In this document: in pieces, positions 1-10,452 of the stretch
How positions within the stretch are numbered: the stretch's first letter is position 1
How the letters are laid out: every line of letters starts with the position of its first letter
Origin: Paratinospora sagittata
Lineage: Eukaryota; Streptophyta; Magnoliopsida; Ranunculales; Menispermaceae
Length of the DNA: 64,000 nt
Direction of reading: 5' to 3'
Assembly (NCBI GenBank): GCA_035771175.1
Contig: CM069589.1
Coordinates: 31,173,701 to 31,237,700 of the forward strand
The notes under the pieces: generated by a model
Database searches by the model: none
Told to the model about the DNA's origin: nothing
The model's input: the letters and a program-made list of their open reading frames with translations, nothing else
Program-made: the position numbers and the translations under genes

Positions 1-2616
1 TTAGGAAATAAGTTTTGTTTATTTTTTTTTAGGTTTCTAAGTTATGCAAGAATTTTTCTTTTATCTTTTTATTTATTTATTTATTTTTTTGATTCAAGAT
101 TTTTTCTTTTATCATTTCTTTTAAAAGGTAAGTTGTGGGATTTTAACTGATGACTTCAAGGAATTGCATTCAACTTGTCAAACCATTAAGCTAAAAGTTA
201 TGCAAGAGTTATTAGAGCTCTAAATCCAAAAACTAGAACAAAATTCTCTCACTCTGTCTTCCTTCTTTTTTTGATTTCTTTAATTTACTTCAAAGTTGTT
301 GCAGTTCTCTTTTGCTAATTGGATACTTCTTTAAGCTTTTTTCCATGTGTTTTGGTGAGAAAAAGAGTTCAAACTGGTGCAAGGAGTTTTGAAATAAGAT
401 GGGAAGGATTATCTTGTCACTAGTTATGTTTATCAATTTCTTGGAATTGAATAAGTGGTTAGTATATGATTTATATATTTCAGATCTGATGTTTCTAAGC
501 ATATAAGCATGAAATATAGTGTTTAGGACTGAATTTTTTTTGTAAACATGCCACAAAGTTACTGATTAAATCTTTGGTCCTAAAGTGATGATTATGGGAC
601 TGATTAAATCTTTGGTCATATAAGCATGAAATAATAGTTGGTCTCTCTCTCTCTCTTCATTTGAAAAGGGAGTAAGTACAACAGGTGGACGAGACGTTCT
701 CCCGAACAAATTTACCAACCAGCCAGCACAAAACTCCAACCCCTCAATCACTCACTCAACCTGTACCCCTTAGACAACTTAGAAGCACTAACCCATAAGG
801 AAGAAACATGAACTGAGAACCCATAGTTTCGCTTTTTAAAACCTTCATGTTCTATGTTCTGAATTTGAGAGCATTGCTTATCAGTTTCTAGGACCCAAAC
901 TTGTGTAGATTTGTTATGGGTTCATTGTGTTGAACCTTATTTCTTAGATTGATGGCTTTAGGACTGTTTGATTGCCTAAAACACATAGACAAGGTTCAAA
1001 TCAACTCAAGAATCGAAAATTCGATTTCGACTTGACTTCGGTCACTTGAAAATTGGAATTAATTCGACATGGAGAATTTTTGTAAAAATTTACTAAATTA
1101 GAGAAGTTTAGAGATTTTTTGCATATATGCTTAAATATCTAGATTTATTGTAGTATAAGCTAAAAATTAATATAAATAAACACTTTTAATACATAAAAAT
1201 ACCAATAAGTGACCTAACAAAATCAATCTTGTTAAGTGGGTTGATGAATTTGAAATGGTGGCTTTTGGTCTTAATTCGTTTTCTTTGTTTTGATATTTAA
1301 TTTTGTGGTGGCTTGCTTCTCGACCTTATACTTTACTAGTTTGAATTCCGCCATACTTAATTTATTAATTTATTATTTAAATGTATTATTTTTTAATCTT
1401 GTTTTATAAGAGTTAACTAAAAGAAGATGGCTTTGGGAACTCTTTTAATTTATTTTAAGTTTTTATCTTATTCCAGCTTTATTTATTTATTTTTTTGCTT
1501 CTTTTTTTCTCTTTTTGGTAAAGCATATCCCATAAACTACATAATTTGTTAGCTTGTTAAATTATATTTTAAAATTTATATTGCTATGTTGGTTGATGAA
1601 GTTGAAAATAATACATAATTATTGATATTTTTTTGTTTTCTATTAATGAAATAACATTTTGTTTTACTTCTCTGTCGAATTTCATCGAATTTTGTTCAAT
1701 TTTATCGAATTTTTGCATTTTTGAATTGAAAAATATAAATTTTATCGAATTTTATTGAATTTTATCGAATTATTTAGGCGAATTTTTGCATTTTTTTTTA
1801 TTTTACATCACTTCGCACTTCGATGGTAAAAAAAAGAAAAATAATTCGTGGAAGTTCGCCGAATTTTGGGTAATTTTTGAACCATGGATCAACTAGATTG
1901 TTTTTAAGGTCCTAGAATCATTAGCTATGGATGAAAAATATTTTTTTTATTACTAAAGCACTTATGTGGAGATATACTACAGCTAGAAGTCTAGAACATC
2001 AAAAGAATGACCACTAAAACTTGTTAGAGAAGAGCCATAAGTTTAGCTTGGCTGTACTGTTGTGGCTCTCTTATAGAAATACATGTTGCAAATGGCATTT
2101 AGAGCCTAGATTACTGATTACATTCATAGGAGAGTGATATGGGATGATTATGCTATTATAATCTGTGTTACCCGTACTGTTTACGTTAGCCCAACGTACC
2201 CATGTTGACTCTTCATTGTAATGACATGGGTATGGGTATGGGATATGTGTCCTACACTTTAGATTTTAGAGTAAGATTCTTCAAAGACAAAAGAGAAATT
2301 AGAAAAAAAGAGAATGATTGGTAGGTGATAATTTCTTTAAGTGAGGGAAAAAAGGAAACTAAATGATTGAAAAGAATAAAGAAGGCAAGAAGAAGATAAA
2401 ATACAGGCCTAGTATACCCTGCTCAAATACCAAATTCCAAAATTTTGGACACTTTTTAGTCGAGTCTGTGTATCCCATAATTTAAAAATGAACGAGTCTA
2501 CCCCATACTCGAGTCTTGGTAACATAGATTATAATCATACGAATTTTTGTTTGACTTTTTGAAGATGTGGAGAGAGAGGCAAAGGGTGTTTGGGAGATTT
2601 TCTTCTTTTTGGGGTC
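1..2616. other. AT-rich non-coding stretch, no gene recognised
   Basis: No ORF here looks like a known protein and no splice-supported exon was found. The stretch holds a short CT microsatellite around 640-657 and poly-T and poly-A runs. At about 1668-1790 there is a degenerate short-period repeat of the type ATCGAATTTT. The words GGTTCAAA near 995 and TTTGAACC near 1880 face each other and may be ends of a decayed MITE, but no target duplication was found. The stretch could be intergenic or a long intron of the J-domain gene that starts further left. Confidence 0.5.
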
Positions 2617-3603
2617 ATTATGGGTAGGGCTGAAAGTTCAACCATCCCACCCGGTCGGGTATGGACGCATTGACACCCTAATTGGGCGGGCCAGGTGATT
2701 AAAATCATTCACCCAAAAGGTCGAGTTGATTTCCTTGTTTATGAGTCTGACAAATTGACAATAAACCCGACATCAACCTGACCCGCCCGATAACCCTTAG
2801 ATATGTATATATATACATTACTAAATAAAATAAAAGCTTTATTATGGAGTTCTCTACAAATGGAGAACTTTGAAGGCTTCTCTCAATATGAGAGAGCCAT
2901 TTGAGATTTAGAATGGTTATAATAGAGGGGGGAGATCAAATTTTGAATGGCTCTCCCTTGAGGCGGGGAATTTCCCCCTTTTTCTTTTGTCCCACATTGC
3001 CAAGATGGGGACGGGGGGGTTCTCCCCTATAAATACTCCACTTCCCTCTCCCACTTCACTTGTGCCAAAGCTCCAAGTTGAGCTTGTAGGTGGGGTTACT
3101 CTTTGTGAGAGCGCCGCCGCCCCTGCCCCTTCTAAATTTTTTATTTTCATGTTATTTTTGTTTTTGGTTTATTTTCTATTCTTTTAGAGTTTTTTAATGT
3201 TTATTTTGTTTTCTTTTTTTGTTTTCATTTCTTGTAATATTTTGATTTTGATTTTGTTTTTTTTTTTATTTTCATTTTTATCATTTTATGGTTATTTATT
3301 TATATTCTTTGCTTTTGCTTTTGCTTTTCATAAATTTTTTTTTCTTCTTTATAAGTTATTATTTTGTATAACTTTTAATAAATAAAGTTATAAACTTATA
3401 AAATTTTTTTGGGTTTGATTTTTTATACAAACCTGCTTGACCTGATTGACCCGATTGCAAATTTAGGTTGGGCGAGTGAAAGATAAGTTATTTTTGGGCG
3501 GGTGGAGTTTGGGTGAAGAAATTCTTCACCGACGAGGTTGGGTCGGGCCCATTTTTGGGCCAAACCCTACTCGACTCGACACGCTTTCACCCCTAATTAT
3601 GGG
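2617..3603. mobile_element. Non-autonomous hAT-type transposon (MITE) with perfect 8-bp TSD
   Basis: The element runs from 2625 to 3595 (971 bp). Its ends are TAGGGCTGAAAG and CTTTCACCCCTA, which are inverted repeats matching at 11 of 12 positions. It is flanked by ATTATGGG at 2617-2624 and again at 3596-3603, a perfect 8-bp target-site duplication. TAGGG-type ends plus an 8-bp TSD are the hallmark of the hAT superfamily. Both subterminal zones are rich in CCCGAC/GGGCGGG words, as often seen in hAT elements. There is no transposase, so it must have moved in trans. The middle is AT/T-rich and contains a TATA-like box. Confidence 0.88.
2989..3035 (+). promoter_or_regulatory. Promoter-like module inside the hAT element
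   Basis: GTCCCACATTG at 2989-2999 resembles the plant snRNA upstream sequence element (GTCCCACATCG type). A TATA-like CTATAAATA follows at 3027-3035. The spacing of about 28 nt lies between the spacings known for Pol II and Pol III plant snRNA genes, and no snRNA follows. It may be a captured promoter or a chance match. Confidence 0.3.
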
Positions 3604-3631
3604 TTAGTGCCAGTAAGTTGGCGATAGGCTT

Positions 3632-5442
3632 TGTTGGCCTAGATATGTCCAAGAGGGGGGTGAATTGGACACTTAGCAGATTTTAACCTTTCTTTTAAAT
3701 GTAAGAAATATTAAAGGCAAATTAAATAGTGTAGCAGATAAACACAACGAAAGTAAAAGAGACAGTACAAACAAGATTTATAGTGGTTCGGCCTCGCCTA
3801 CATTCACTACCTAACCTCCTCAGTTAGGATTTGTCCAAACTCCACTAAGGATTTTCTTACGGGTGAAGACCAAACCGGTACACTTTCTCAACTTATTGGT
3901 GTGAGAAGAACTGTTATACTTTCTCAACTTACGGGTGTGAGATTCCGGATGTGAGAAGAGCCGTTGCAACTTTGAGAAACACTTGCTCTAGCCCAGTGAC
4001 TAACCAGTCACTAATATCTGAATACAAGATGAGATATGGTTGCTTTTACTTAGAATCAAAGTAATACTTGCAAAGCTTTGGATTGAACCTTCTGTTACCA
4101 CAGGTTCAGCAAAATATGAATGATGAAGTTCGGCTGAAAACTGGTTCAAAGAGCTTTTGTCTTCTTCAATGGATTTTTGAAATGATATAGATGAAGATCA
4201 ACTGATCCAGAAGACTTAATGTATTTCAAAAGATCGTGAGTTCAAAAGCAGAGAGTAGAAGACTAACTTCCAAAAGCTTTTGCACAAGTAAAAACTGTTA
4301 AAACGTTTTGAATGAATTTCAGTTTTCGTATTGATAGATCGATGATTTTGATCTGCTCTAAGGAAGTATATATAAAAATAACAGTGGTGCAATGGACTTG
4401 GTAATTTTGGTGCACAAAGCCATTTAAAAAACAACGAATACATTCTTTCCTGAAACAGATCGATTAAGCTTTGTGCAATTTACGGTGATAGGACTTGAAT
4501 CATCTGATCTTTCACGAAAGAGGAATGTTCTGATAAAGTATTAGAATGTTCTGAAAAAGTTCAAAAAGTTCTGAAAAGTTGTGTAAGTATCAGAACAGTG
4601 ACATTGTTGAATTAGCGTCTTGATTGGTTAATTAGCGCGTAAAAACAAATTTTTCGTTTTGTTCCTTGAGGGCGCGCATGAACCATAAGCGTCCCGCTGA
4701 ACAGTGAAGTGAGGGCGTTACTTAATCGTAAGCGTCCTAACTTTGTCGATTAAAACGACTAAATTTCGTGAGGGCGCTAATCCACAATTAGCGTCCTGCC
4801 TTGTTTTAAACTATTTAAAGTCACGAGGGCGTTACTAACGAGAAAACGTCTTGCTATTTAAAAACAATTTAAAAACTATGAAAACAATCAGCGAGTTGAT
4901 TCTGAATCAACGTCCTGACAAATTCACAGGTTGACTTAAATGAGGCTGCTACTTATGAAGTGAGCGTCCTGATGAATAAGTACAATTCAACCTTGAACAT
5001 TAGTAGCGTCCTGACTCACCAAGTCCAGGAGGGTGCTGCTATGACATTAACGTCCTGATAAGACGTATAACTGTCCTGATGGACACTTAAAAACAATTTT
5101 GACTTTTCATTTAAAACTCAATAAATACGATTAAAATCTTGGTGTTTTCGGATTAAATCAAACATAGAAAATTCATTGCAAATGGTCAAAAATCAACTCG
5201 ACTAAATCATGCAGTCATGCATATTGCTGAATCATATGATAGTGAAGATTCTACAACCTAAACACAATCTAATCATACAATTATATATATCTTCAAGTGA
5301 TCATGGTCTTCAAATAGATCTTGATAATACTTTCACTATGCATCATTGATTCTTTGAAACCTTCAAGTAGGATTAGATATGCCATGTATGCAGTGTTATC
5401 ATAAACATAATGTGGTTTGTAATCATCAAAATATCTTTCACA
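3632..5442 (-). mobile_element. Sirevirus-like Ty1/copia LTR, minus orientation (probable solo LTR)
   Basis: Read on the minus strand the LTR starts TGTGAAAGATATTTTGATGA and ends with a U5 carrying the C-rich word CACCCCCCTCTTGGAC. It closely resembles the LTR at 40183/53713: both share the U5 words, the TATAGTGGTTC block and the GGGCG/GCGTCC hairpin array. A TATA box (minus strand) lies near 4365-4378. There is no primer-binding site beside the U5 end and no polypurine tract beside the U3 start, so it is probably a solo LTR. No target-site duplication was found, and the end coordinates are estimates to within some tens of bases. Confidence 0.65.
4611..5075. repeat. Array of about 8-9 imperfect hairpin units, GAGGGCGCTAA..TTAGCGTCCTG
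   Basis: Each unit of about 30 nt is a short inverted repeat, for example GAGGGCGCTAA, a 6-7 nt loop, then TTAGCGTCCTG. Units are separated by variable AT-rich spacers of about 20-40 nt. The array lies in U3, upstream of the TATA box (in the minus direction). Related arrays occur at 52985-53320 and, in opposite orientation, at 62410-63085. Multiple palindromic motifs in LTRs are a described property of Sireviruses. Confidence 0.8.
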
Positions 5443-6330
5443 TAAGGGACATACTCTTGTAAGGAACATGAGGATGATTGGTTCAACTGGCTTTACTTTG
5501 GATGATTGGCGTAGGGGTTGGGGTTATATTTTGCATTGTATTTAAAAAGAAGTGCATGCAAACTACAAGTCCTTTTTGCAAGATAGGTTGTCGTATCTTT
5601 TAAATTTGATATAAATAACTTTCATTTCTTGTAAAAAAAAAAAGGCATTGGGTTGGGACTTGGAATGATTTTGCAAGTATTTCAATAAGTATTGATTAGA
5701 GAATTGTTTGAATTTAAACCTGAAATATTGCATCGAATATGGTTGAATTGTATTTTGGGATCTTTAGCTTTCAAAAACTTGTTTATGAAGGTAAAAATCA
5801 TGTGAATATTGTAATGTTAAATCAAAAGTTATGTCTTTTGATATGATGTCAATTATGTATGTTCAACTGATGTATAAGTATGTTTACAATCATCTTATAC
5901 TTGCATACTCATGGAAAGTAAGCATATAAGAGGAAAGGTAATTTAATTGTAACAAGGGGTGTGTCTGTCGTTGTTTCGTCAACTGAATGCTTTAGAATAG
6001 CAAGTACTTATCCAGTGTTTGATTCATTGGCTGTCTGCCTAGGAATGTTTATCCTATGCTAGTTGAGAGTACTTGAGATTGGAATGGATCACAAGGTACT
6101 ATATCAAGATTTTAAGGAGGTTGTAGCTGCATGTTCCTATTGTATGAATTTTTTTTCTTTTCTTTTTTTAATATTATATTAATTACCAAATTTGAAATAG
6201 CTCTAATTGTTAAATTTTTATGTTATTTTTCAACCACTTTGTATGTTGATTTTAAATATCATGTTCTCTTGGCACGAAGTAATCAGAATAAAAGAGAACA
6301 TAGAGTCGTATGTGATATGATAGTTTCTAC
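5443..6330. other. Non-coding, nothing recognised
   Basis: This is AT-rich sequence with poly-A and poly-T runs. No ORF with a recognisable family, no RNA gene and no clear repeat was seen. It may be intronic or intergenic. Confidence 0.4.
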
Positions 6331-6337
6331 TTAACTA

Positions 6338-6432
6338 CAACTCAACTCAACCCAACTAAGTTTTTTCGCAACTACATGAGTTAGATACATAAATCTTCAT
6401 CCTCCATTCTGCTCGATCGAAGGCTAAGTCGA
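6338..6432 (-). mobile_element. 3' end fragment of an RTE-clade LINE, antisense
   Basis: On the minus strand this reads the conserved 3' tail of plant RTE LINEs. It contains a GTAGTTGCGAAAAAACTTAG block, a decayed form of the usual GTAGTTGGGATAAGGCTTAG, followed by a TTGAG-type short repeat tail. Upstream is an AGAATGGAGGATGAAGAT block. It matches the tail of the plus-strand copy ending at 9088. Only the last roughly 95 bp are present, which suggests a 5'-truncated insertion. Confidence 0.6.
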
Positions 6433-7011
6433 CATTCAAATTACAAATAGTTATATCTTTCTCATTGTTTCTACTTTCTAGTTAACTACTTGTGTAAAAA
6501 TTAGTGCAGATTTAATTTCTTTTATCTGTGTCTCCCTTCTTTTATCATTTTTCTTTTTAATTTGGAAACCATTGTGTGTATTATCCATGAAACTCACTGA
6601 ATATTGATGCTCTGAATGTCTTCTGTCTGACTCCTTGATCTAGTAGCTTCCTGATTTGGTTAATTAAGTGTTAATTACAAATACTAATGGTGTAGAGGCG
6701 TTGTCCCTGAAACAGTTTTTGGCTTTCATTTTTTTTTATTGATTTGGCTTCTAAAAAGATTTTGCTACATTCAAGATCTAGGTACATTAGCTATTAAGTT
6801 CATTAGAGCAAATGAAGTGATGCTGTAGTTACTTACCTTGACTCTTAAATTGGTGTCTTGTTCCAATTATTAGCAAAATGTAGAAAAAGAAAATTTCTTT
6901 CCTCCACCATATAATATCATTTAATATATGCTGATCCTAATTCAGTTAGCAAAGTTTTTCCAGGGAAATGCAACCACTACACTGCGAATCTAATTTCAGT
7001 TAACTAAGTAT
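6433..7011. other. Non-coding, nothing recognised
   Basis: AT-rich sequence with no ORF or structured repeat recognised. The right edge meets the first recognisable codons of the RTE LINE. Confidence 0.4.
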
Positions 7012-7916
7012 TTCCAAGGAGATAGTCAAAATTGTGCAAATTATAGAGGAATTAAATTGATGAGTCATACAAAAATTGTGGGAGAGAGTAGTAGAAAATA
7101 GAGTACGAGCTGAAACTTTGGTGTGAAAGAATCAAGTTGGATTTATGCTTGGGAGATTAACTATGAAGGCTATTTATTTATTAAGGAGATTGATGGAGAG
7201 GCATAGGGAGAAGAAGAAAGACCTCCATATACTCTTTATTGATTTAGAGGAAGCCTATGATAGAAAACCTGGAGAAATAATATGGTGGGTATTAGGGAAA
7301 AAAAGAGCTGCAACTAGGTATATTGAATTGATAAAAGGCATCTATGATAGGGCAAGAACCATTGTAGAATCAACAGGAGGTGAAACTAATGAATTTTCAA
7401 TTACAGTAGGTTTACACCAAGGGTTTGTCTTAAGTCCCCTACCTTTTTGCACTAGTTATGGATGAATTGACTAAACATATTCAAGAAGATATTCTATGGT
7501 GTATGTTATTTGATGATAATTTAGTATTGATTGATGAAACTGCATCTGGAGTAAATGCTAAGCTAGAGGTTTGGAGAGAGGCTCTAGAATCTAAAGGGTT
7601 CAAGATTGGTAGGATTAAGACTGAATACGTTAAATATAACTTTAGTGGAAGTAGAAATGTAAATGAAGATAGTGAGGATTGAAAGTCAAGTGATATCAAA
7701 GAGTGAAAATTTTAGGTATTTTGGTAGGATCCATTATACGAGAAATAGGTGAGGATGTGAACTATAGAGTTAAAACAAGATGGGTCAAGTGGAGGAGTGC
7801 TCCTGGAGTATTATATGATAGGCACATTCCATTGATGTTAAAAGAAATATTTTATAGAGTTGCTATTAGACTAGCTATGCTATATGGTACAAAATGTTGG
7901 GCAATTAAATAATAGC
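7012..7916 (+). pseudogene. RTE-clade LINE reverse transcriptase remnant, 5' part
   Basis: Frames from 7021, 7145, 7458 and 7703 together read a plant RTE-type reverse transcriptase. Visible blocks are QNCANYRGIKLMSH at the start, EAIYLLRRLMERHRE-like helices, LFIDLEEAYDR (RT block A), TVGLHQG, the catalytic-site region MLFDDNLVLIDE (degenerate, FDDN instead of FADD) and ESKGFKIGRIKTEY. It then runs to LYGTKCWAIK, where the reading is broken by an inserted MITE. At least two frame changes and internal stops mean it is dead. The endonuclease part is missing, so the copy is 5'-truncated. Stated from family knowledge; no database search was made. Confidence 0.8.
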
Positions 7917-8703
7917 ATTTTAACCATGTTTATCAGAATCCCAATTCGAATCTATGAATCTTACGATTCATGATTCCATACAAGGGAAATCGATTTGAAT
8001 CTTTAACATGAATCCCAATACCATTGAATCTTACAAAAAGCCCTAAAAATATAGTAGAATCTTTCAATTCACAATTCAAATCTTATGATTCACGATTCAA
8101 TTATCATGATTAAAGCGATTCATCCAAAGTGAAAATACATCTAATATATAATATAATTTAAAATATCATGTTTCACTTTCAATTTAAACATTTGAAATGG
8201 ATTCACCAATTTATGAAATATGTAATTACTCATAAGACTTTAAGGCATGGTTTTTAACTATTTAACCTTGATAAAAATGATAATATAAACTAATTTTTAC
8301 GAGGATGATACTTCAACAAAAAGTTAGGTATAGAAATTCGTTTTTTGTAAAAATCATATCTTAGAGAAAGGAGGAAGTATATGAAATGAACAATTATGAA
8401 GTATTACTTTTCAATTTTAATCAAAAACTCAATTTTAATTGGCAAGTTTTTATAAGAATAAACTCCTTAGTGAATGGATCATTCTTAACAAAATAGTTGT
8501 TTATTTGGGATCTCAATTAGGACTAAAATGACTAGACAAAGCTATATATTAAATCTCATTTGTTTAAAGAGATTAGGTTATATATGTGTTTTTATACACG
8601 ATTAATATAATGCACATGAATCTTACAATTCATCGATTTTCAACTCATCTAACCCTTAAATGATTCAATTCCAATTCAAGATTTTGACTACTATGATGTT
8701 AAC
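7917..8703. mobile_element. MITE-like insertion inside the RTE LINE (hAT-like, degenerate 8-bp TSD)
   Basis: The insert (7925-8695, about 770 bp) interrupts LINE coding sequence exactly between codons that are contiguous in the family. It is flanked by ATTTTAAC (7917-7924) and ATGTTAAC (8696-8703), 7 of 8 identical. The ends CATGTTTATCAGAATC and, inverted, CATAGTAGTCAAAATC align without gaps at about 11 of 16 positions. The interior is AT-rich with many copies of GATTC/GAATC-type words. There is no transposase. The hAT assignment rests only on TSD length and is tentative. Confidence 0.55.
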
Positions 8704-9088
8704 AAAGTAAGTGTAACAGAATTGCGAATGCTAAGATGGATATCTGGTAAAACTTTAAAAGACAAAATTAGAAATGAGCATATTCGGAAAATGGTAGGAG
8801 TAGCACCAATTGGAGATAAAATAAGAGAGAATCGGCTAAAGTGGTTTGGACATATCCAACGTAGGCCTTCAGATGCACCAGTTAGGAAGAGTGACCTAAT
8901 AAGACTAGATGGTAACAATAGAGGTAGAGGTAGATCTAAAATAACATGGACAAGGGTAATTAAGAAAGATCTAACTTCTTGTAATTTGAATGCTGACTTA
9001 GCCCTTGATTCAGTAGAGTCGAGGAAGCGGATTCATTTAGCCGGCCCATTGACCCCATGTAGTTGGGAAAAGGCTTAGTTGAGTTGAG
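8704..9088 (+). pseudogene. RTE-clade LINE remnant, 3' part and tail
   Basis: The frame from 8722 resumes the LINE after the MITE. It reads MLRWISGKTLKDKIRNEHI, then VGVAPIGDKIRENRLKWFGH, RRPSDAPVR and WTRVIKKDL, the conserved C-terminal region of plant RTE reverse transcriptases. The stop and 3' tail follow at once: the GTAGTTGGGAAAAGGCTTAG block and a (TTGAG)2 short tail ending near 9088. This tail type is characteristic of plant RTE LINEs. The copy is part of the same insertion as 7012-7916. Confidence 0.82.
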
Positions 9089-9149
9089 TTTAAAGTATTC
9101 CCAAGGCATACATCCAAATCATTTGAATTATATGAATTTCCTTACTTTT

Positions 9150-9480
9150 CACTCCACTATATAAAGGTCAAAATTTTCTGCTATACCACATGTTATATAT
9201 TTGTTTCTACCCCTTATTAGTATAACTGTTTTTCTTTCTCTATCATTAATCTTAGTAGTTACATTATTCTTCCTAATAGACACACCTAATTGTCTCTGTA
9301 TTATGCAGGACCTTAATTGGTTCTTTCTCTTTCTATCTTCAAGTTGGGTTATTTCTACAATCAAATGTGTTATTTCTAGTTTTATCTATTAATGTTTTAT
9401 CACATATACATCTTAAGATTTTCATTTTTGATACACAATTCATTAACGTTATAGTTTCTTTATTGGTTAACATTTTATCT
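9150..9480 (-). pseudogene. Very decayed RTE LINE fragment, antisense
   Basis: On the minus strand, MKILRCICDKTLIDKTRNN (about 9428-9375) resembles the MLRWISGKTLKDKIRNEHI block of the plus copy. The following residues drift out of frame. It lies tail-to-tail with the plus-strand LINE. Similarity is weak and frame-shifted. Confidence 0.4.
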
Positions 9481-9624
9481 TTTGTGGAATATGCTGATCA
9501 TGTAATAGTCTGAAGGCTCCTAACTGATTTTAATTCTATAATTGACATATATTCTATTTCTACTCTTTTAATAGAATCAAGTCTAAATACATAAAGTTTT
9601 CTCTTTTTGAACCTTGTAAGTTAT

Positions 9625-9695
9625 ACTCAACTCAACTAAGCCTTTTCTCAACTATATGAGATCGGCTACATGAATCTGCTCCAAAGCAACCATGT
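9625..9695 (-). mobile_element. RTE LINE 3' tail fragment, antisense
   Basis: The minus strand reads a GTAGCCGATCTCATATAGTT block, GAGAAAAGGCTTAGTTGAG and a TTGAG tail, the same 3' end as at 9060-9088 and 6338-6432. It is too short to say more. Confidence 0.5.
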
Positions 9696-10009
9696 ACATT
9701 ATATGTATTATAAACTTATCTAAGTTATGATTTATGCTTTAACTAGTAGATTTGAATGCAGGAAGTCAGTCACTTATTTCTTGGCGGTCATTGTTACGTA
9801 CTTATTCTTTTTCCTTTTCCTTTTCCTTTTCCCTTTTCTTTTTCTTTATTTAAATTTACGTCTTTTTAAACGTTCATAATGTTGCACCTTGGCCAACCAA
9901 ACTGCCAAAGTTTCTGATCGAGTGAATTATAAACTTGTGGAAGTTATTAATTTGTTGAACAATGATGGTCATGTAACAAATAATAAAACATTGTGCTTAT
10001 TCTTTTCAG

Positions 10010-10123
10010 GCTGAAGAAGCACAGAGGATGCGTAAGAGAAGAAAGGCCGAGACTCTGCGTTTACTAGACATGGAGAGAAGGCAAAAACAACGTTTGGAGG
10101 AAATACGAGAAACACAAAAGAAG
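10010..10123 (+). CDS. J-domain protein gene, coiled-coil exon
   Basis: This internal coding exon of 114 nt is bounded by TTTTCAG at 10003-10009 and a GT donor at 10124. It reads in phase 0 as 38 residues rich in Arg, Lys, Glu and Gln, beginning AEEAQRMRKRRKAETLRLLD and ending EIRETQKK. That is a charged helix, probably a coiled coil. It joins in phase to the exon at 10303 and then to the J-domain exon at 14505. Together these give a C-terminal segment typical of a plant DnaJ-domain protein family. Upstream exons were not found and probably lie left of the window or among the transposons. The family member cannot be named with certainty. Confidence 0.75.
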
Positions 10124-10302
10124 GTTTGAATTATGCAGTTCTTCCTTCGTTTGTATTGGATTTCCCTATCTGGCCAATTGCTTCCTCCCCACAAAAAAAA
10201 AAAAAAAAAAAAGGTTGAAGGAGACCGCTGTTTCTCCCTTCATTGCTTTGATTTGAACTTTTGCTAATTTTAGTTACTTTTGCCTTATGCTGTGAAATTC
10301 AG

Positions 10303-10452
10303 AATGCTGAAACTATCAACTTGAAGGAGCACCTACGTTCTGAAGTGAGAAAGGAGCTTGATAAATTGGAAGTTATGCATAATGATATGGCATCACTGCT
10401 CCGTGGCTTTGGTGTCCATGTAGGAGGTGGGCTGTGTCCTACATCACAAGAG
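10303..10452 (+). CDS. J-domain protein gene, middle exon
   Basis: This exon of 150 nt (50 codons) follows a CAG acceptor at 10300-10302 and precedes a GT donor at 10453. It reads NAETINLKEHLRSEVRKELD, then a helical stretch KLEVMHNDMASLLRGFGVHV and a Gly-rich end (GGG) closing with PTSQE. Both edges are phase 0, so it splices in frame to the upstream exon and to the HPD-containing exon at 14505. The sequence looks under coding constraint: no stops, conserved-looking charged helix. The intron on its left is only 179 nt, the one on its right is 4052 nt. Confidence 0.78.

Noticed and set aside
995..1887. A MITE with GGTTCAAA ends
   Set aside because: Only an 8-bp inverted match and no TSD. The interior TTCGAATTT repeats alone do not prove a transposon.
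2989..3187. An snRNA gene behind the USE-like and TATA-like boxes
   Set aside because: Spacing of the two boxes is off and no U1-U6 sequence follows.
3197..3385. 62-residue hydrophobic ORF resembling a membrane protein
   Set aside because: It is a translation of a T-rich low-complexity tract inside a hAT MITE.
4611..5075. CRISPR-like array of repeats and spacers
   Set aside because: The genome is eukaryotic, units are imperfect with variable spacing, there are no cas genes, and the same units occur inside three retroelement LTRs.
3608..5500. A target-site duplication (GGCTT) for the Sirevirus-like LTR
   Set aside because: GGCTT near 5489 is not adjacent to a CA end and would require moving the LTR boundary far from the conserved TTTTGATGAT start. 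Treated as coincidence.
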